Assembly (NCBI GenBank): GCA_002197995.1
Contig: NGZR01000001.1
Coordinates: 4,650,001-4,714,000, forward strand
Direction: 5' to 3'
DNA from: Gaeumannomyces sp. JS-464
Lineage: Eukaryota; Ascomycota; Sordariomycetes; Magnaporthales; Magnaporthaceae
DNA length: 64,000 nucleotides
In this document: positions 11,930-24,302 of the stretch, one piece after another
How the letters are laid out: each line of letters begins with the position of its first letter
How positions within the stretch are numbered: the first letter of the stretch is position 1
Translations under genes and position numbers: made by a program
Notes under the pieces: generated by a model
What the model was told of the DNA's origin: nothing
What the model saw: only the letters and a program-made list of their open reading frames with translations
Database searches by the model: none

Positions 11930-12964
11930 CTTTGAGTTGGCGATTGGTGCTTGCGGGGTTGTCGTAGGCTTGTGTGGGCGGCCTTTTAGACGGGCGTTTG
12001 AGCTAGAATGGATTAGGCTCGAGAGTGGTGTCGCTGATGCTGGCACTGTTGCTCGAGGTGGCGGCCGTAAACTGCCTTTTATGATGCCGCTGCTACTCCA
12101 CATCAACCCTTCACTGGAGGAGCTTTGTTCTTGCCTGGCATAGGAAGGCCCAGTGACGCGGCGTCAGAGAGCCCGAGACGGGTGCAAAAGAGAGACCTCA
12201 GCAGTTCTTTGGGCTGCCCAACAACGACGCGAGTACGTCATTGCACCCATGACAGCGCCAAGAGGGTGTACAAGTGCGCTAGCTATGGTTATGCGAGTCA
12301 CCAGTACACTGGGCGCGCAGTAAAACAAGCCAAGTTTCCAAGGCTGTTCCGGGGAACCCCGAGTGCATGTGCTGGGCAACAAGTCCAGGATGAGAGGCCA
12401 GGAATCCAAGGCTCTCCAATCCAGCTTTGGGTTGGTCGCCAACCGACTCTGGCCGTGAGTCTTGATCCGCAGAATATCTCTAGCGCCAGTCTGAGTACCT
12501 CAGCACCTTAGCATCATCAACGGACGAAAGCTTATTCTACGTTCTTTTCACGGTCATTCGAACAAGCAATGTCTCCAACCAAGTCGGTTCTCCTGGTCTC
12601 CATGGCCACGACAACAAGCAGTGCCCCTCATTATCTGGCTCGGCGTTGTTTAGTCCCCGCTGGCTGTCGCCTTGACACCCCACCAACCCACCAATATGCC
12701 CCACACCTCAGTCGCCCCGCTCCCATCTCTTATCGATACATCACTGGAGATAAGATAGGGAGGAACCTGACCCACCAATGCGCTCCTGATTCGCCATTCT
12801 GCCAGGGCGGTCAAAAAGTTTTTGGAGGATTTCTCAGAAGCTGCATTTGCGCGACGAGAGAGGCATCAAATCGCCAAAGAACCGCGCGAGGCTGTTGAAC
12901 AACCCCGAATTGACACAACAACGGGCGGCAATTGCAGGCAGTCCTAGGACTCCTGCTCGTCAAC
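11930..12964. other. Divergent promoter region, inhibitor gene / BMS1
   Basis: About 1 kb between two divergent starts. A TATA-like CATAAAAG lies on the minus strand at 12076-12083, about 150 nt before the inhibitor ATG. No supported gene. Confidence 0.6.
12076..12083 (-). promoter_or_regulatory. TATA-like element upstream of the I9 inhibitor gene
   Basis: Minus-strand CATAAAAG, about 150 nt upstream of the inhibitor start. Assigned on sequence and position only. Confidence 0.35.
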
Positions 12965-15900
12965 ATGGACGATCAGAGCCACAAGCCGCACCGCAAGTCA
13001 AAAGAGAAAAAAAAGCACTCTGGTCAGTCATCCTTTGGCCATGCGCCGTCTGCGCGCGCGAAGTCCTCCTGCGCGGCCCACCATGCTCACATATTGTTTT
13101 TTTTTTGCGCAGGACCCAATCCGAAGGCCTTCAGCTTCGCGAACCCCGGGAAACTCCTTCGTTCTGCAACGCGATCCCATGATGTAAGGGGTTTTCTCAC
13201 CACCTGTCTGGCCGCGCCAACGCATCGAGCCACCCCGGCTGACTATCAAATAGATCAAAGAAAAACGCCTCCATGTGCCCCTCGTCGATCGCCTCCCCGA
13301 CGAGCCGCCCCCGCGGCTTGTCACAATAGTTGGACCCCCGGGCGTCGGCAAGACCACCCTACTCAAATCCTTGGTTCGCCGATATGCAAAAGAAACCATC
13401 TCCGACCCTCAGGGCCCCATCACCGTTGTCACATCAAAGAAGCAGCGTCTGACATTTCTCGAATGTCCAAACGAGCTCGAAGCCATGGTGGACATCGCCA
13501 AGGTCGCCGATATTGTGCTGCTCATGATCGATGGCAACTACGGCTTCGAGATGGAGACTATGGAGTTCCTCAACATCCTGGCTTCCACGGGCATGCCTGG
13601 AAACGTCTTTGGCGTCCTGACCCACCTGGATCTCTTCCGGAAACCCCAGGCGCTCAAGGATGCGAAGAAGAGGCTGAAGCACAGGCTATGGAGCGAACTC
13701 TATCAGGGAGCCCACCTGTTCTATCTTTCTGGCGTTATGAACGGCCGCTACCCCGACCGCGAGATTCACAACCTCTCCCGCTTCCTCTCCGTCATGAAAA
13801 ACCCGCGCCCCCTGGTCTGGAGGAACTCTCACCCTTACACTATTATCGACAGCTTCAGGGATATCACGCATCCTTCTAAAATAGAGGAGGACGAGAAGTG
13901 CGACCGCTCCATTGTGCTCTCGGGCTATCTGAGGGGAACCAATTTCGCAGCCGAGGGCCAACGTGTGCACATTGCCGGCCTGGGAGATTTCACTATCGCT
14001 AGCATGGAGGAGCTCCCGGATCCCTGTCCCACCCCCTCAATGGAGAAGGCTATGGAAAAGATCACCGGGAAGAAGGGGAGGAGGCGGCTTGACGAGAAGG
14101 AAAAGAAGCTTTATGCCCCGATGTCCGACCGCAGTGGCTTGAAGATCGACGGCGACGCCATCTACATTTACAGAGAAAAGGGTTTCACTTTCGACAAAGA
14201 CGCCGAAAATGCCGAGAGGGGAGAAGGAGAAGAGCTGGTCATCGGCCTCCAGGGAGAGCGGCGCCTCCTTGGTCAGACCGATGCTGGAGTCCGGTTGTTT
14301 GCTGGCGGCGAGCAAATCCGGAGCGTTGGCGAGGAGGAAGATACTGGGAGGAAAGACCGCAGGAAGGCTCGCCTCGCCGACCGTGGGGGCGGCTCTGAAG
14401 ACGAGGAAGCGGACCTAGCCGAGGGCGATGATTCTGAAAGCGGTGGGGAGGAAGGCGACTCCGATGTGGAGGCTGAGTTTCGCCCCGAAAAGCTTGGGAA
14501 GATGTTTCGCAAATCATCCGACGCAAAAGGCGACGCCTCAGAAGATCTCGCTTTCGCAGACAGCGACTCCGATCTTGGCTCTCTTGCCGGGGACGAGGAC
14601 GACCAAGATTTCGATGACGAGGAACCAGGCTCTGATGACGATGAGGAGGCTGGTATCAAGTGGAAGGAGAACCTGTATGAGAGGGCCAAGTTCATGCACA
14701 AGAGGAGGAGCTACGGCCAGCCGTCAGATCTTGCTCGGATCATGTATGACGACAATCTAACACCTGATGAGATTGTTAAGAGGTGGAAGGGTAGTCAAGG
14801 CGATGAGGAGGACGAGGAGGAGGACATCGAGGCTGAGGACGACGAGGATACCTTTTTCAAACGACCCAAAGTTGACCAGGTGGGCGATGAGCCGGAGGAC
14901 CGCTCAGTGCCAGTCTACGACTACAACGCGCTTGCCGCGCGCTGGACAGATGACGCCATTGAGGAGCTCAGGAAGAGGTTCACCTCGGCTAACCTCTTGG
15001 ACGGTGAGGATGGCGACGAAGACGATGGCTTTGGTGATGAGGACGACGATGGCGACGAGGGCCAGGACGACGACGGTGAAGGAGATGACAGTGAAGGAGA
15101 CGGCGAGTTTGAGGACCTGGAAACCGGTGAGAAGCATGGCCCAACCTCAGGAGAATCACCGAAAGAGGAGGAGCCAGACAGCCTGGAAGCGGAACGTGAA
15201 AAGAACGCGCGGCGCAAGGAAGAGCTCAAGCTGCGGTTCGAGGAAGAAGACCGCGAAGGTTTTAGGAACCCGAAGGCGCTGGCCAGGCAAGAGGGCGGCA
15301 ACCAAGATGAGTTCGGCGAGGATGAGTGGTACGAGTCGCAAAAGGCCCTGATCCAAAAGCAACTCGACATCAACAAGGCCGAGTACGAGACACTTGACGA
15401 CAGGCAGCGAGTCGCCGTGGAAGGATTCAAGGCGGGAAAGTACGCCAGGATAGTCATTGACTGTGTGCCCGCCGAGTTCTCGACCAAGTTCAACTCGCGA
15501 TTACCGATAATCATGGGGGGTCTCTCAGCCACCGAGGACCGCTTCGGCTTCATCCAGGCGCGGATCAAAAGACACCGCTGGCACAAGAAGATTCTGAAAA
15601 CCAACGACCCGCTGATCTTCTCGCTAGGATGGAGGAGATTCCAGTCGCTGCCCATCTACAGCATATCGGACTCGCGAACGAGGAACCGCATGCTCAAGTA
15701 CACACCTGAGCATATGCACTGCTTCACAACCTTCTACGGGCCGCTTATTGCGCCCAACACGGGCTTCGTCTGCTTCCAGTCCTTCTCCTCGGCCAACCCT
15801 GGCTTCCGAATAGCGGCGACAGGCACCGTCCTCAGCGTGGACGAGTCGACTGAGATCGTCAAGAAGCTGAAGCTCACGGGAGCGCCATACAAGGTCTTCA

Positions 15901-16616
15901 AAAACACTGCCTTCATCAAGGACATGTTCAGCACAAGCCTGGAGATAGCCAGGTTTGAGGGCGCGGCAATCAAGACGGTATCAGGGGTGCGGGGCCAGAT
16001 CAAGCGGGCGCTCTCCAAGCCAGACGGGCATTTCCGTGCCACTTTTGAGGACAAGATCCTGATGAGCGACATCGTCTTCCTGCGGGCATGGTACCCGATC
16101 AAGCCGCATCGCTTCTACAACCCAGCATCCAACTTGATTGGCTGGCGGCCCATGAGATTGACGGGCGAGGTACGGCATGCCGAGGGGGTGGCTACACCGC
16201 AACAGCGCAACAGCCTTTACCGGCCCATCGAGCGGGCAACGCGCCACTTCAATCCTGTGCGGGTGCCCAAGGCGCTTGCAGCGGAGCTCCCGTTCAAGTC
16301 TCAGATCGTGCAGACGCGGTCGCAGCCACGCAAGACGTACATGCAAAAGCGAGCCGTGGTGCTGCGCGGCGAGGAGAAGAAGGCGCGCGACCTGATGCAG
16401 AAGCTGACGACGATCCGCAAGGACGTGGCGGAGAAGCGGCGGGCCAAGAAGGAAGAGCACCGGGCTGCGTACCGCAAGAAGGTTGCCGAAGGGGAGGAGA
16501 AGAAGGCTGCGCGCGAGAAGCGTGAGAGCAAGCAGTTTTGGAGCAAGGAGGGCAGGAAACGCAAGCCCGGTGCCGAGGGAGGCTCGCTCGGCGGCGGGGG
16601 CAAGAGGAGAAAGTAG
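12965..16616 (+). CDS. BMS1: Ribosome biogenesis GTPase Bms1
   Basis: Nucleolar GTPase of the small-subunit processome, needed for 18S rRNA processing and delivery of Rcl1. Three exons: 12965-13022, 13113-13183, 13254-16616; 1163 residues, close to the yeast protein, with no frame breaks. The start MDDQSHKPHRKSKEKKK is the expected basic N-terminus. The G1 P-loop GPPGVGKTT lies at about residues 70-78, with DIVLLMIDG and VLTHLD further on, fitting the Bms1/Tsr1 G-domain. A long acidic region follows (about residues 420-690, runs of Asp/Glu), then the conserved C-terminal domain (PIIMGGLSATEDRFGFIQ, RTRNRMLKYTPEHMHC) and a Lys/Arg-rich tail. The third exon carries 96% of the protein. Transcribed divergently from the I9 inhibitor gene. 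Confidence 0.97.
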
Positions 16617-17391
16617 CCCCGAGGCGGCTGTTCTATACTATACTACCACTTACTACCGTGTATCAACCCCGGGTTTTCCCTCCTTGGTCGGCCGCACGAT
16701 CATATCGCATGTACTGGATTCATTTACCTATTGGCTGGTTTATTCATTTCCCCCCTAGATTCAATCTTGCATGACGGCTTCCTGTCTGGGTCACGTTTCC
16801 AGACCAATGTGGGGGTTGGGGGGCGGTAGGACAAAAGCGTTCAGTTGGTCAACATGGAATTTTTTGTCCAACCTCGAATTTTTTGTCCAACCTCGAGGTG
16901 AATCAAAACGATCGGGACCGTTTCGCCCGAGGCGGCGGCAATAATGCCCCAGTGCCGCCTTGGCCCATGTGCTGGGGGCGGACACCAGCCATTGGGGCGC
17001 TGTGATTGGAGCGCGACTTGGCAGAGGACTGCTTAGCAAGAAATGCTGCGAGGCCTGTGATCCCGGATGCTTGCCACAGCCTTCGTCATGGAGATCAGAG
17101 CGATGGAGGGGCAGGCGCGGCGCCCCAGAGGGCTTCGGCCCGGTGTTGAAGTGAAGCTTCTCCACTTGGCCCCTCCATGATGAGCGCGCGTGTCGTGCTG
17201 TGTCGTGGATGCGGGGAGGCAGAGTCGGGTATTAAAGGGCTCAGGGGCAGCTTGTTGGGGATCTTCACATCCCTTCTCTTGCCGTGTCGTTTTCCGTCCT
17301 GTCCTCCTCCGTCTCTCCTTCGAATCTCGGCAGTGCCTGTTGCCCTCAAAACCACATCCACTCAAGAAATCCAACCAGAACAACCGCAGCC
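16617..17391. other. Intergenic region, BMS1 3' flank and xylose reductase promoter
   Basis: Contains a 19-bp tandem duplication (16857-16894) and, at about 17229-17236, an AT-rich TATTAAAG about 155 nt before the xylose reductase ATG that could serve as a TATA element. No coding frame. Confidence 0.6.
16857..16894. repeat. 19-bp perfect tandem duplication
   Basis: The unit GAATTTTTTGTCCAACCTC occurs twice head to tail (16857-16875 and 16876-16894), about 0.5 kb upstream of the xylose reductase start. Perfect identity suggests a recent slippage event. Confidence 0.9.
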
Positions 17392-18462
17392 ATGGTCGAC
17401 ACAAAGACTGTGAAGCTCAACTCGGGCTATGTGCGTGAGATGCGAGAAAGCGAAAACATAATAATAACAAAAAGAGAGCGAACGAGCCGCTAACGCCTTT
17501 TCTCGCCACAGGAAATGCCCCTCGTCGGCTTCGGCATCTGGAAGGTGCCCGTCGAGAACACTGCCCAGGCCGTCTACGATGCCATCAAGCTCGGCTACCG
17601 CCAGATCGATGGCGCGTACGACTACACCAACAGCAAGGAGGCGGGCGAGGGTGTGCAGCGGGCTATCAAGGACGGGCTGGTCAAGCGCGAGGAGCTCTTC
17701 ATCACGTCCAAGCTGTGGAACAACTACCACAAGTACGAGCACGCCATCGAGATGGCCAAGTACGAGGTCGACACCTGGGGCGTCGGCTACCTGGACCTGT
17801 TCCTGATCCACTTCCCCATCTCGCTGCAGTACATCCCGCAGTCGGAGCTGATGTACCCGTGCTTCTGGCCCGACAAGGAGCGCACGCGGTCGACGCCCCT
17901 GCAGTACACGCCCGTGTCCGAGACCTGGTCGGCGCTCGAGAGCCTGGTCAAGACGGACGCGAACCCGTCGGGCATTCTGCGCTCCATTGGCGTCGCCAAC
18001 TTTTCCTCACAGCTGGTCTACGACCTTTGGGGCCACGCCAAGATCAAGCCGGCCGTCAACCAGATCGAGCACCACCCCTACCTGGTGCAGCCCAACCTGG
18101 TTGCCATGCTGCAGGAGCACGGCATCGTCGTGACGGCCTACAGCTCCTTCGGCCCGCAGAGCTTCATCGAGCTCGGCAACCCCAAATGCGCAAAGGTCGA
18201 GGCCCTCTTCACGCAGCCGACCATCGCCAAGATCGCCGAGAAGCACAAGCGCACTCCCGCCCAGGTGCTGCTCCGCTGGGCCACGCAGCGCAACATCGTT
18301 GTCATCCCCAAGAGCAACAGCGTCGAGCGCCTGGCCCAGAACCTGGACTGCGTCAACTTCGACCTGGCCGACGAAGACATCAAGGCCATCTCGGCCCTCG
18401 ACGCCGGCGTGCGCTTTAACGACCCGGCCGACTTCACCCCTCCTATCCGCATCTTTGACTAG
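17392..18462 (+). CDS. Aldo-keto reductase, probable NAD(P)H D-xylose reductase
   Basis: Cytosolic AKR2-type enzyme that reduces D-xylose to xylitol, the first step of fungal pentose use; L-arabinose and other aldoses are usual side substrates. Two exons, 17392-17430 (MVDTKTVKLNSGY) and 17512-18462; 329 residues, intact. The catalytic tetrad is visible as Asp46, Tyr51 (DGAYDY), Lys80 (TSKLWNNYH) and His113 (LIHFPIS), matching the family's spacing. The cofactor motif IPKSNSVERL near the C-terminus resembles the IPKSNT motif of xylose reductases. The first exon carries only 13 codons and splices in phase 0 onto EMPLVGFG. A related glycerol or D-galacturonate reductase function cannot be excluded, but length, tetrad and the SELMYPCFWPDK loop fit xylose reductase best. 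Confidence 0.93.
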
Positions 18463-19198
18463 GCGTCGAGGAGGAAAGAAGACGGTGATACGTGGGTGGA
18501 AAAAGGAAGGGATATACCATAAACACAACTGTCTCATAGCGTAGAAATTTAACAGCTTACCTACCGACGCAAAGCCGCACCTGCTCGTGACATATTGCAC
18601 ACGGCACACATGGATCGTGATTAGTTTGTATTGACGACGTGACAAGCGCAAATTGGTTCATCTGTTCAATTCAAGTCTTCCATATCCTTCTCATCGACAC
18701 CAGTCATGTTGGTGAGCTCACCAAAGGTCGGCATCCAGAAGCCTGACTAATTTCTCCGTGCTAACTTGGTTGCTGGTGTCGTGATGCAGCTCTGCTGGAA
18801 ACGTGAGGCGGGGTAGATGAAGCAGCCTAGATTGGGGTTCTAAGGGGGGTTAGAATTACCAGATCAGGCAGGTACCTGATAGCTTGCTTCGGATCTCTGG
18901 TTACCATGTGGAGAGCTCTTTGTTTTCTTGGTTACATGCAGCCGGTTCCACCTTCCGTCACTTGGCTGAGCGACTTCCCGAGATGGCGGGAGATACAACG
19001 GACAGTAGAGACCTACATGTAGGTGGCTTGTTGTAGCTGATTCCGATGGATTTTGAAAAGGATGCTAGCCGTCGCTGGATCCTCTTGAGAACCCGCCGCC
19101 TACCTGGCTCTTCAGGGCCCAACGTCCATGCCAGTTTTCTCATCTCGGTCCCCCACATGCATTCCTAGCTTCGCGCCCCCGGCCCAGATTCTGCGGCT
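18463..19198. other. Intergenic region
   Basis: Between the xylose reductase stop and the XPF-like gene start. No coding frame or repeat recognised. Confidence 0.6.
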
Positions 19199-22115
19199 AT
19201 GGACGTCGATCCTGACCTTCTGGGCCCCGAGTCTGCCCTCGCCTATGGATATCACGTCGAGGACTGGGAAGGAGGCCACGGGGCACTGCTCACCGACCAC
19301 CGGTTCAATCCTCTTCACCCTTCCTTTCTGGACCGGATCCCGGCAGGCATCTTTGACAAAGGCCCCTTTGGAGACGAGCACCTCGCCCGGCCGGCAGGGG
19401 TTTCACCCGGAGCACGTACGCTAAAGAATGAGACCTTCGATATAGACGCGGAAATCCTGCGCGTCGTTGCCGAAGCGTGCCGTGGCTATGATGAGGACGA
19501 GGACGAGCTCACACCGCTCGTGAAAGAGCTCCGCCGTCTCCGGGCGCCGGCACCGCCGCCGTTGTGGGAGCTCCCGCTGGTGTCTGCGTCGAGCGAGGCA
19601 GAATACCGCGCCCTCGTTCGACGCGTCCAGACGGTCGAGCCCGTCTCCATCGAGGTTGACGACATCCCCCTGGATGCACTGGATGTCGACCGCGGCCAAG
19701 GGGTAGCCTTTCCGCGGTCTGTGCGTGCACAGATGGACCAAGTGGACAAGTCTATGGGCCAAGGGATACAAGTCACCAAGGAGTCCTTGATATATCTCGC
19801 ACAGCAGTTAAACAATGACGACTGTGCTAGTCAAGGCTGCTCGGACCTGCTCGGAGAGTTGGTCCCGCCACGGGGCAAGGTAACTTTGGGTCTGCTTCCC
19901 CTGGCAAGATCACTGGGCAGTCGTTGACGCCAGGTAATCTCATAGAAACCCCAGGACTTTCATCTCACGCCTCCCGCGACTCCAAGATTTGCACAAGCAG
20001 AGCCGTTCATTCCCGACGCGGATTCCGCCCAGATCCCCAGTCCATCTGAGCCACGATCACTGCTCAGTGAAGACCTTAGAACCGCCGAGGCTGCAATTTT
20101 TGATCAATATGAAGATGAAATTCATCATCTCGGATCACCAACAGCCGGCTGTTCTACGGCTAACCCTTTCCCGGACAGTTCATCAGACGGTCCCCTAATG
20201 CTGACAGAACCTTGTGAGAGAAGGCTTACGGATTACAAGCTGGAAGTTCCTCTGTTGAGCGATCATCTCCTAGAGCCGCCAACTGTCAACATAGACTTCC
20301 AGTGTCTCCAGCCGGCACCGTTGTCTGAGACAGTCGATGAGGAATGTGATCGCATTGACCGGCAGCTCCAGGAAAAGCTTCAGGAGGCAGCGGAAAAGGC
20401 TTCCCGATGTGTTGAACAGGAGCAGCTTGATCCTCTCGACGGACTTGTCAGGATCAAGGTGCCACTGCTGGACTTCTCACGGCCCACCGCGGGTTGGGAC
20501 CACCTGGTCGGCGATCCCAAGGCCATGTTCAGGTATATAATCCACTCGCATCCTGACGAATTCAGGCTGCCCAAGTGGCAAGTAGACAAGCGGGCGGAGA
20601 GGGAGCTCCGGTGGGTATTGACTGCGTCCAGCGCGGTTATATCAACAACCGAGACGCTCACTGCAGCAGAGGATCTCAACCTCAACGAGCTTCTTGGCGC
20701 AACAGACGACACCCCGGAGAGCGCATTGCTTGTCCAGAAGCCTGAGGGTCTTGCCATTCTGCGTTGTAGTCAAGACTCGGACGATGACGTGGAACCCCGG
20801 TTTGACATACCGCCGTGGGTCCAGAATACGGCTTCGGCGCCGGGTTCGACCGTTGCCGACTCTGACGACCTGATGCAGCTTGTCAGAAAGAGGAAGAAGG
20901 CGTTGAAGAAACTCGAGGCTCAGAGACCACCAAAACGAGCAAGGGCTGAAGCGAATGCACGGCCCAGGGGACGCTGCTGATGGATGGCCGGCATCCCCAA
21001 TGCGCACAACTTCTTGCATCGTTCCTGAGAATCAGGGGACTGACGACGTCGCCAGAGCCAAAACTGAAAGACCAGGCTGTAACCCAAAGCTCTTCAAACA
21101 TTGCCAAAGGCAACGAGGCAGCGAGGAATAGCCCCGCCATCAACGATGAGATCCAGCCGGCGATAAGCCCCGGGGCTTCAGTGGACGACCAAATCGACGG
21201 GCCAAGCGCAGACAAGGCAACAGAGGAGCCCCCGGGGCCGTCTGTTGACCTCCCTGGCTTCAGCCTGAAACTAATCATTTCTATCAACCTGCCTCGGGGC
21301 CTTGTACGTGGTCTGCAAGATCTACTACCTGGAGTCGAGTTCGTCGAGCGGGATTACAGCGTGCGCAACTCGTCGGTCTGGGACGCGGGGGTATCAGCCC
21401 TCTCGACGACCATGCCCTCACTCAGCGACGAAGCCGACATAGCAGTATCTCCGGCGACGGGCATCATAACAGCGTCCACCGTGCAAGTGCGGCAGCAGCC
21501 GCTGGGTGGACGTGATAGTGACAATATGTTGCAGCGGCAGGTGCGGCGCGCTAGTCTCCGGTATGAGCGCTTGATTGTGCTGGTATCAGATGGGAGCCTG
21601 GACATCACGGCGGCCTGTCCCATGTCGGAGGCGGACGGACTTGCGTTTGTCAAGTTCCAGGCCTTTGCGGCACAGCTCGACACGGCGGCGACAGTGAGCG
21701 TCTACTGGGTCGCGGGTGGCCAGGCGGCGATCGCCAGGTGGGCGGCGTCATTTGCCTGCGCGTCGGCGGGGGCGTGGAGGCGCTGCGGCCGCTGCTGGTC
21801 CAGGACGAAACCCTCTGGGAGCTCTTCCTCCGGCGGGCGGGTATGAACACATTCGCCGCGCAGGTTGTCTGCGGGCTTCTTCAGGACCCCAGCGCCAGAC
21901 ACGGCGGCAGAGTGGCAACTGAGACGCCAGGGCATCCCATGGATTACGGACTACCGGCGTTTCTTAGAATGTCGGCTCAGGAACGGATCGAACGCTTTTC
22001 GGGAGTGCTTGGAGGGCGGAGGCTTCTCGACCGCGCGAGCGAGTTGATCGAGCAGCCGTGGCAATTAACGAATAGGGGCGGACGCGACAGCTTTGTTGAC
22101 GATTTTCCATGTTAG
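19199..22115 (+). CDS. Pezizomycotina protein with an inactive XPF-like region, possible Zip2/SHOC1 relative
   Basis: About 950 residues after repair. Exon 1 is 19199-19879, intron 66 nt, exon 2 from 19946. The N-terminal two thirds are acidic and divergent. The C-terminal part, roughly residues 650-815, looks like an XPF/ERCC4 nuclease fold: hydrophobic strand, DEADIAVSPATGII where XPF has its catalytic ERK motif, then LRYERLIVLVSDG. It is followed by a helical segment (ETLWELFLRRAGMNTFAAQ, then MSAQERIERFSG) resembling tandem HhH. The catalytic acidic/ERK residues are missing. From memory this matches the uncharacterised fungal DUF7102 family, and the same architecture is known for Zip2/SHOC1 meiotic crossover proteins; that link is inference. 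Frame breaks: one base short near 20940-20960 and one G short in GGG 21740-21742. Convergent with the WD40 gene. Confidence 0.75.
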
Positions 22116-22309
22116 TCAGTTTGCGTTTTATTTGATGGGGAGATTTTGAGATCTCTCGCACCTGGGCTACTTACATTAGAAGACATATCTACTTCAATAG
22201 TTGCTCTAACAAAGACCACGCCAAAGCGTGAGTGAGCTTGAATAAATGCAAACAGGTTCCGGATCTTGCTCCAGGAAGCGCTCTGGCCCAGAAATCTATT
22301 CAAGGCTTT

Positions 22310-23790
22310 TCACTCCTGTGCGCCTGCACCACTTTGGTCTTGGCCCGGTGCATCCTCCCCTGACCCGACGCTCCATATCCTAAGACTAGTATCATCGGAT
22401 GTCCTGATTGCAGGCCTTCCGATGCGCCGGGCGGCTCCCTCGTCTGAGTCTGAATCCTCGCTGTCGCTTTCGTCGGCGACGACTTCCCAGGATCCAGCGC
22501 AGGTGGCCAGAACCGAGCCGCCAGGATGCAGGGCGGTACTCCCGACAGCAGACGCGGCGCCGTGCGTTTGCCATTCCCAGGTGTGGGAGAACAAGCGCTC
22601 CTCGTCGTGGCCGCCATGACCGCCAGCAGCATCCCAGACCAGGACGCGGCCGTCGCGGGTGCCGGCCCACACCTCGAACATGCTGCCATCGGCGCCCGCC
22701 GCTGCCACTGGCGAGGTGAAGACGTCGCAGCTGAGGCACTGGTTCGTGTCGGCATCGCGGTCGACGAGCCGGGACAGCAGGCGGCCGGTGACGCGGACGT
22801 CGTAGACGGCCAGGCTGGTGGAGCGGCGCTCGTTGAGAACCAGGTAGCGGCCGCAGGGCGACCAGATCGCCTGCACGACCCCGCCGGGTCCGCTGGCAGA
22901 TAGGCTCCAGTTGGCGACGCACGAGTCGGCGCGGGAGAGGTCGTAGAGCCCGACCCAGCGCGTCCAGGTCCCGGCGGCGACCAGGCCGGTGTCGGGCTGG
23001 GCGGCGAGGGCGGACACGGTGCCCTTCATGCCCACACCGCCGCCCTTGGAGATGTGGCGGGCGGACGGGATGGTAGGGATGCGCGAGACGGGGCCCTCGC
23101 CGGTTCTTGAGGCATCGAAGTAGGCGATTAGGTTGTTCGCGCCGGCGACGAAGTGGGTGCCTGGCGCCGGCCAGATGAGGGAGGAAGGGGTTATAAAGGC
23201 CTCGGTCTCGCGCTTAATGAGATTGTAGGAGGCTAATGGAGGCTGGTGCTGCGGCTGGGGCGGCTGAAAGGGCGCGCGTAATGATGAGGGAGGAGCGGGA
23301 GAGGCGCTTGTGGGTTCCTCTTGTTCCTTGTCGTCGTCGATATCGTGATGGTGAAGCGGTTCCTCCTGCAGTCCATGCGGGAAAGCGTTGCAAAGCTGTA
23401 TGGGATGTTCCTTGCAGGCGACCAGGACAGTCTGAGTTAAAGGATAACCAGAGAGTAGTAGGGGCAGGGAGCGATGGCCCTTGTGGGCTCAGGAAGGGTC
23501 AAGACACCCTGTGGGGAGAGCGCAAAGGGAGCCTGCTGCGGCTCCAGAAGGTCCTGTGGGAGGACATAGCTGCAGACGCGGTCATCGGAGGATGAAGCGA
23601 TGATGGTTGTTCCGTCTGCAGACCACTTAAGGCTCTTGAAGAACGGTCTGATTCCTAGTAAGGCAGAGGACCGATTTGGTAGTGCACGGTGAAATCTGCC
23701 ATGCTGCTGGTTTTCTGGGCTGGCCGAGGCGACGATGTTCAGCCGGGGTTGGGTTTTTTCTGGTGGTGGTGATGAACCTTCCATCCTCAT
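22310..23790 (-). CDS. WD40 protein, Swt21/WRAP53-like
   Basis: Single exon, about 493 residues after repair. WD-type blades are visible (SLKWSADGTTIIASSSDDR, VVQAIWSPCGRYLVLN, VWAGTRDGRVLVWD, STALHPGGSVLATCAG, a final SLRIWSVG), with a Pro/Gln-rich insert. The TQTVLVACKEHPIQL stretch and the order of blades fit the TCAB1/WRAP53 family, whose fungal members are called Swt21: nuclear proteins tied to spliceosomal and scaRNP function. The start MRMEGSSPPPEK at 23790 is the first in-frame ATG. One frame break, a base short at GG 23442-23443 (plus strand), separates the first blade region from the rest. An Asp/Glu/Ser tract (DESDSEDSDSDE) sits before the last blade. Divergent from the PQ-loop gene. 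Confidence 0.85.
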
Positions 23791-24302
23791 AGTGCGGCCG
23801 AACTCAAGAAAAGCGCATGGGTTCTTGGGTATTAGGTGAGGACAGCTATATAGAGCGACAGTAGGGGAAGCGCAGCCCTATAGAAAGCGGTCGGTTAACG
23901 GAAGATCACGGGGTGATGCCGAGACTTTGATGGAGGTGATATTGGGAGCCGTTATGCTATGAAGACGGTGATAAGATATTGATTTGCTGCTCAGCACAGT
24001 ATCAAATGAATCAAAATGTTTTGCTTTCTGGCTGAATCCAGCCCAATTCGAGCCCCCGACGGAGTAGATCTCCCCTGCAGGAACCCGCTAGCGGGGTGCC
24101 CGGCTTTGGGGGTGGGGCTAGAGGGAACATATGCCGCACGGTGCACGTGTTGGGAGCTTGGACGCTAAGAGGCAATTCCGACGCTGGTGCCTGACGCTTT
24201 GCGCTGGATGAAGCTTGGCTTGACGTCGTCGTCGTCGGGTCGCTGACGGCACGCGCAAACAGCCACCAAGGCTTGGGATCAATCACCACCATCAGTCAAA
24301 AT
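23791..24302. other. Divergent promoter region, WD40 / PQ-loop genes
   Basis: A 512-bp stretch between two divergent starts. A tRNA-like stretch near 24040 was examined and rejected. Nothing else recognised. Confidence 0.6.

Noticed and set aside
14921..15655. Ser-rich antisense frame within BMS1
   Set aside because: Reverse reading of the Asp/Glu-rich acidic region.
11426..18462. Biosynthetic gene cluster around xylose reductase or the Zn2Cys6 factor
   Set aside because: Neighbours are unrelated housekeeping genes; no backbone synthase or tailoring enzymes.
24040..24100. tRNA-like stretch with a TTCGA core on the minus strand
   Set aside because: Stem pairing fails and the acceptor end is missing.
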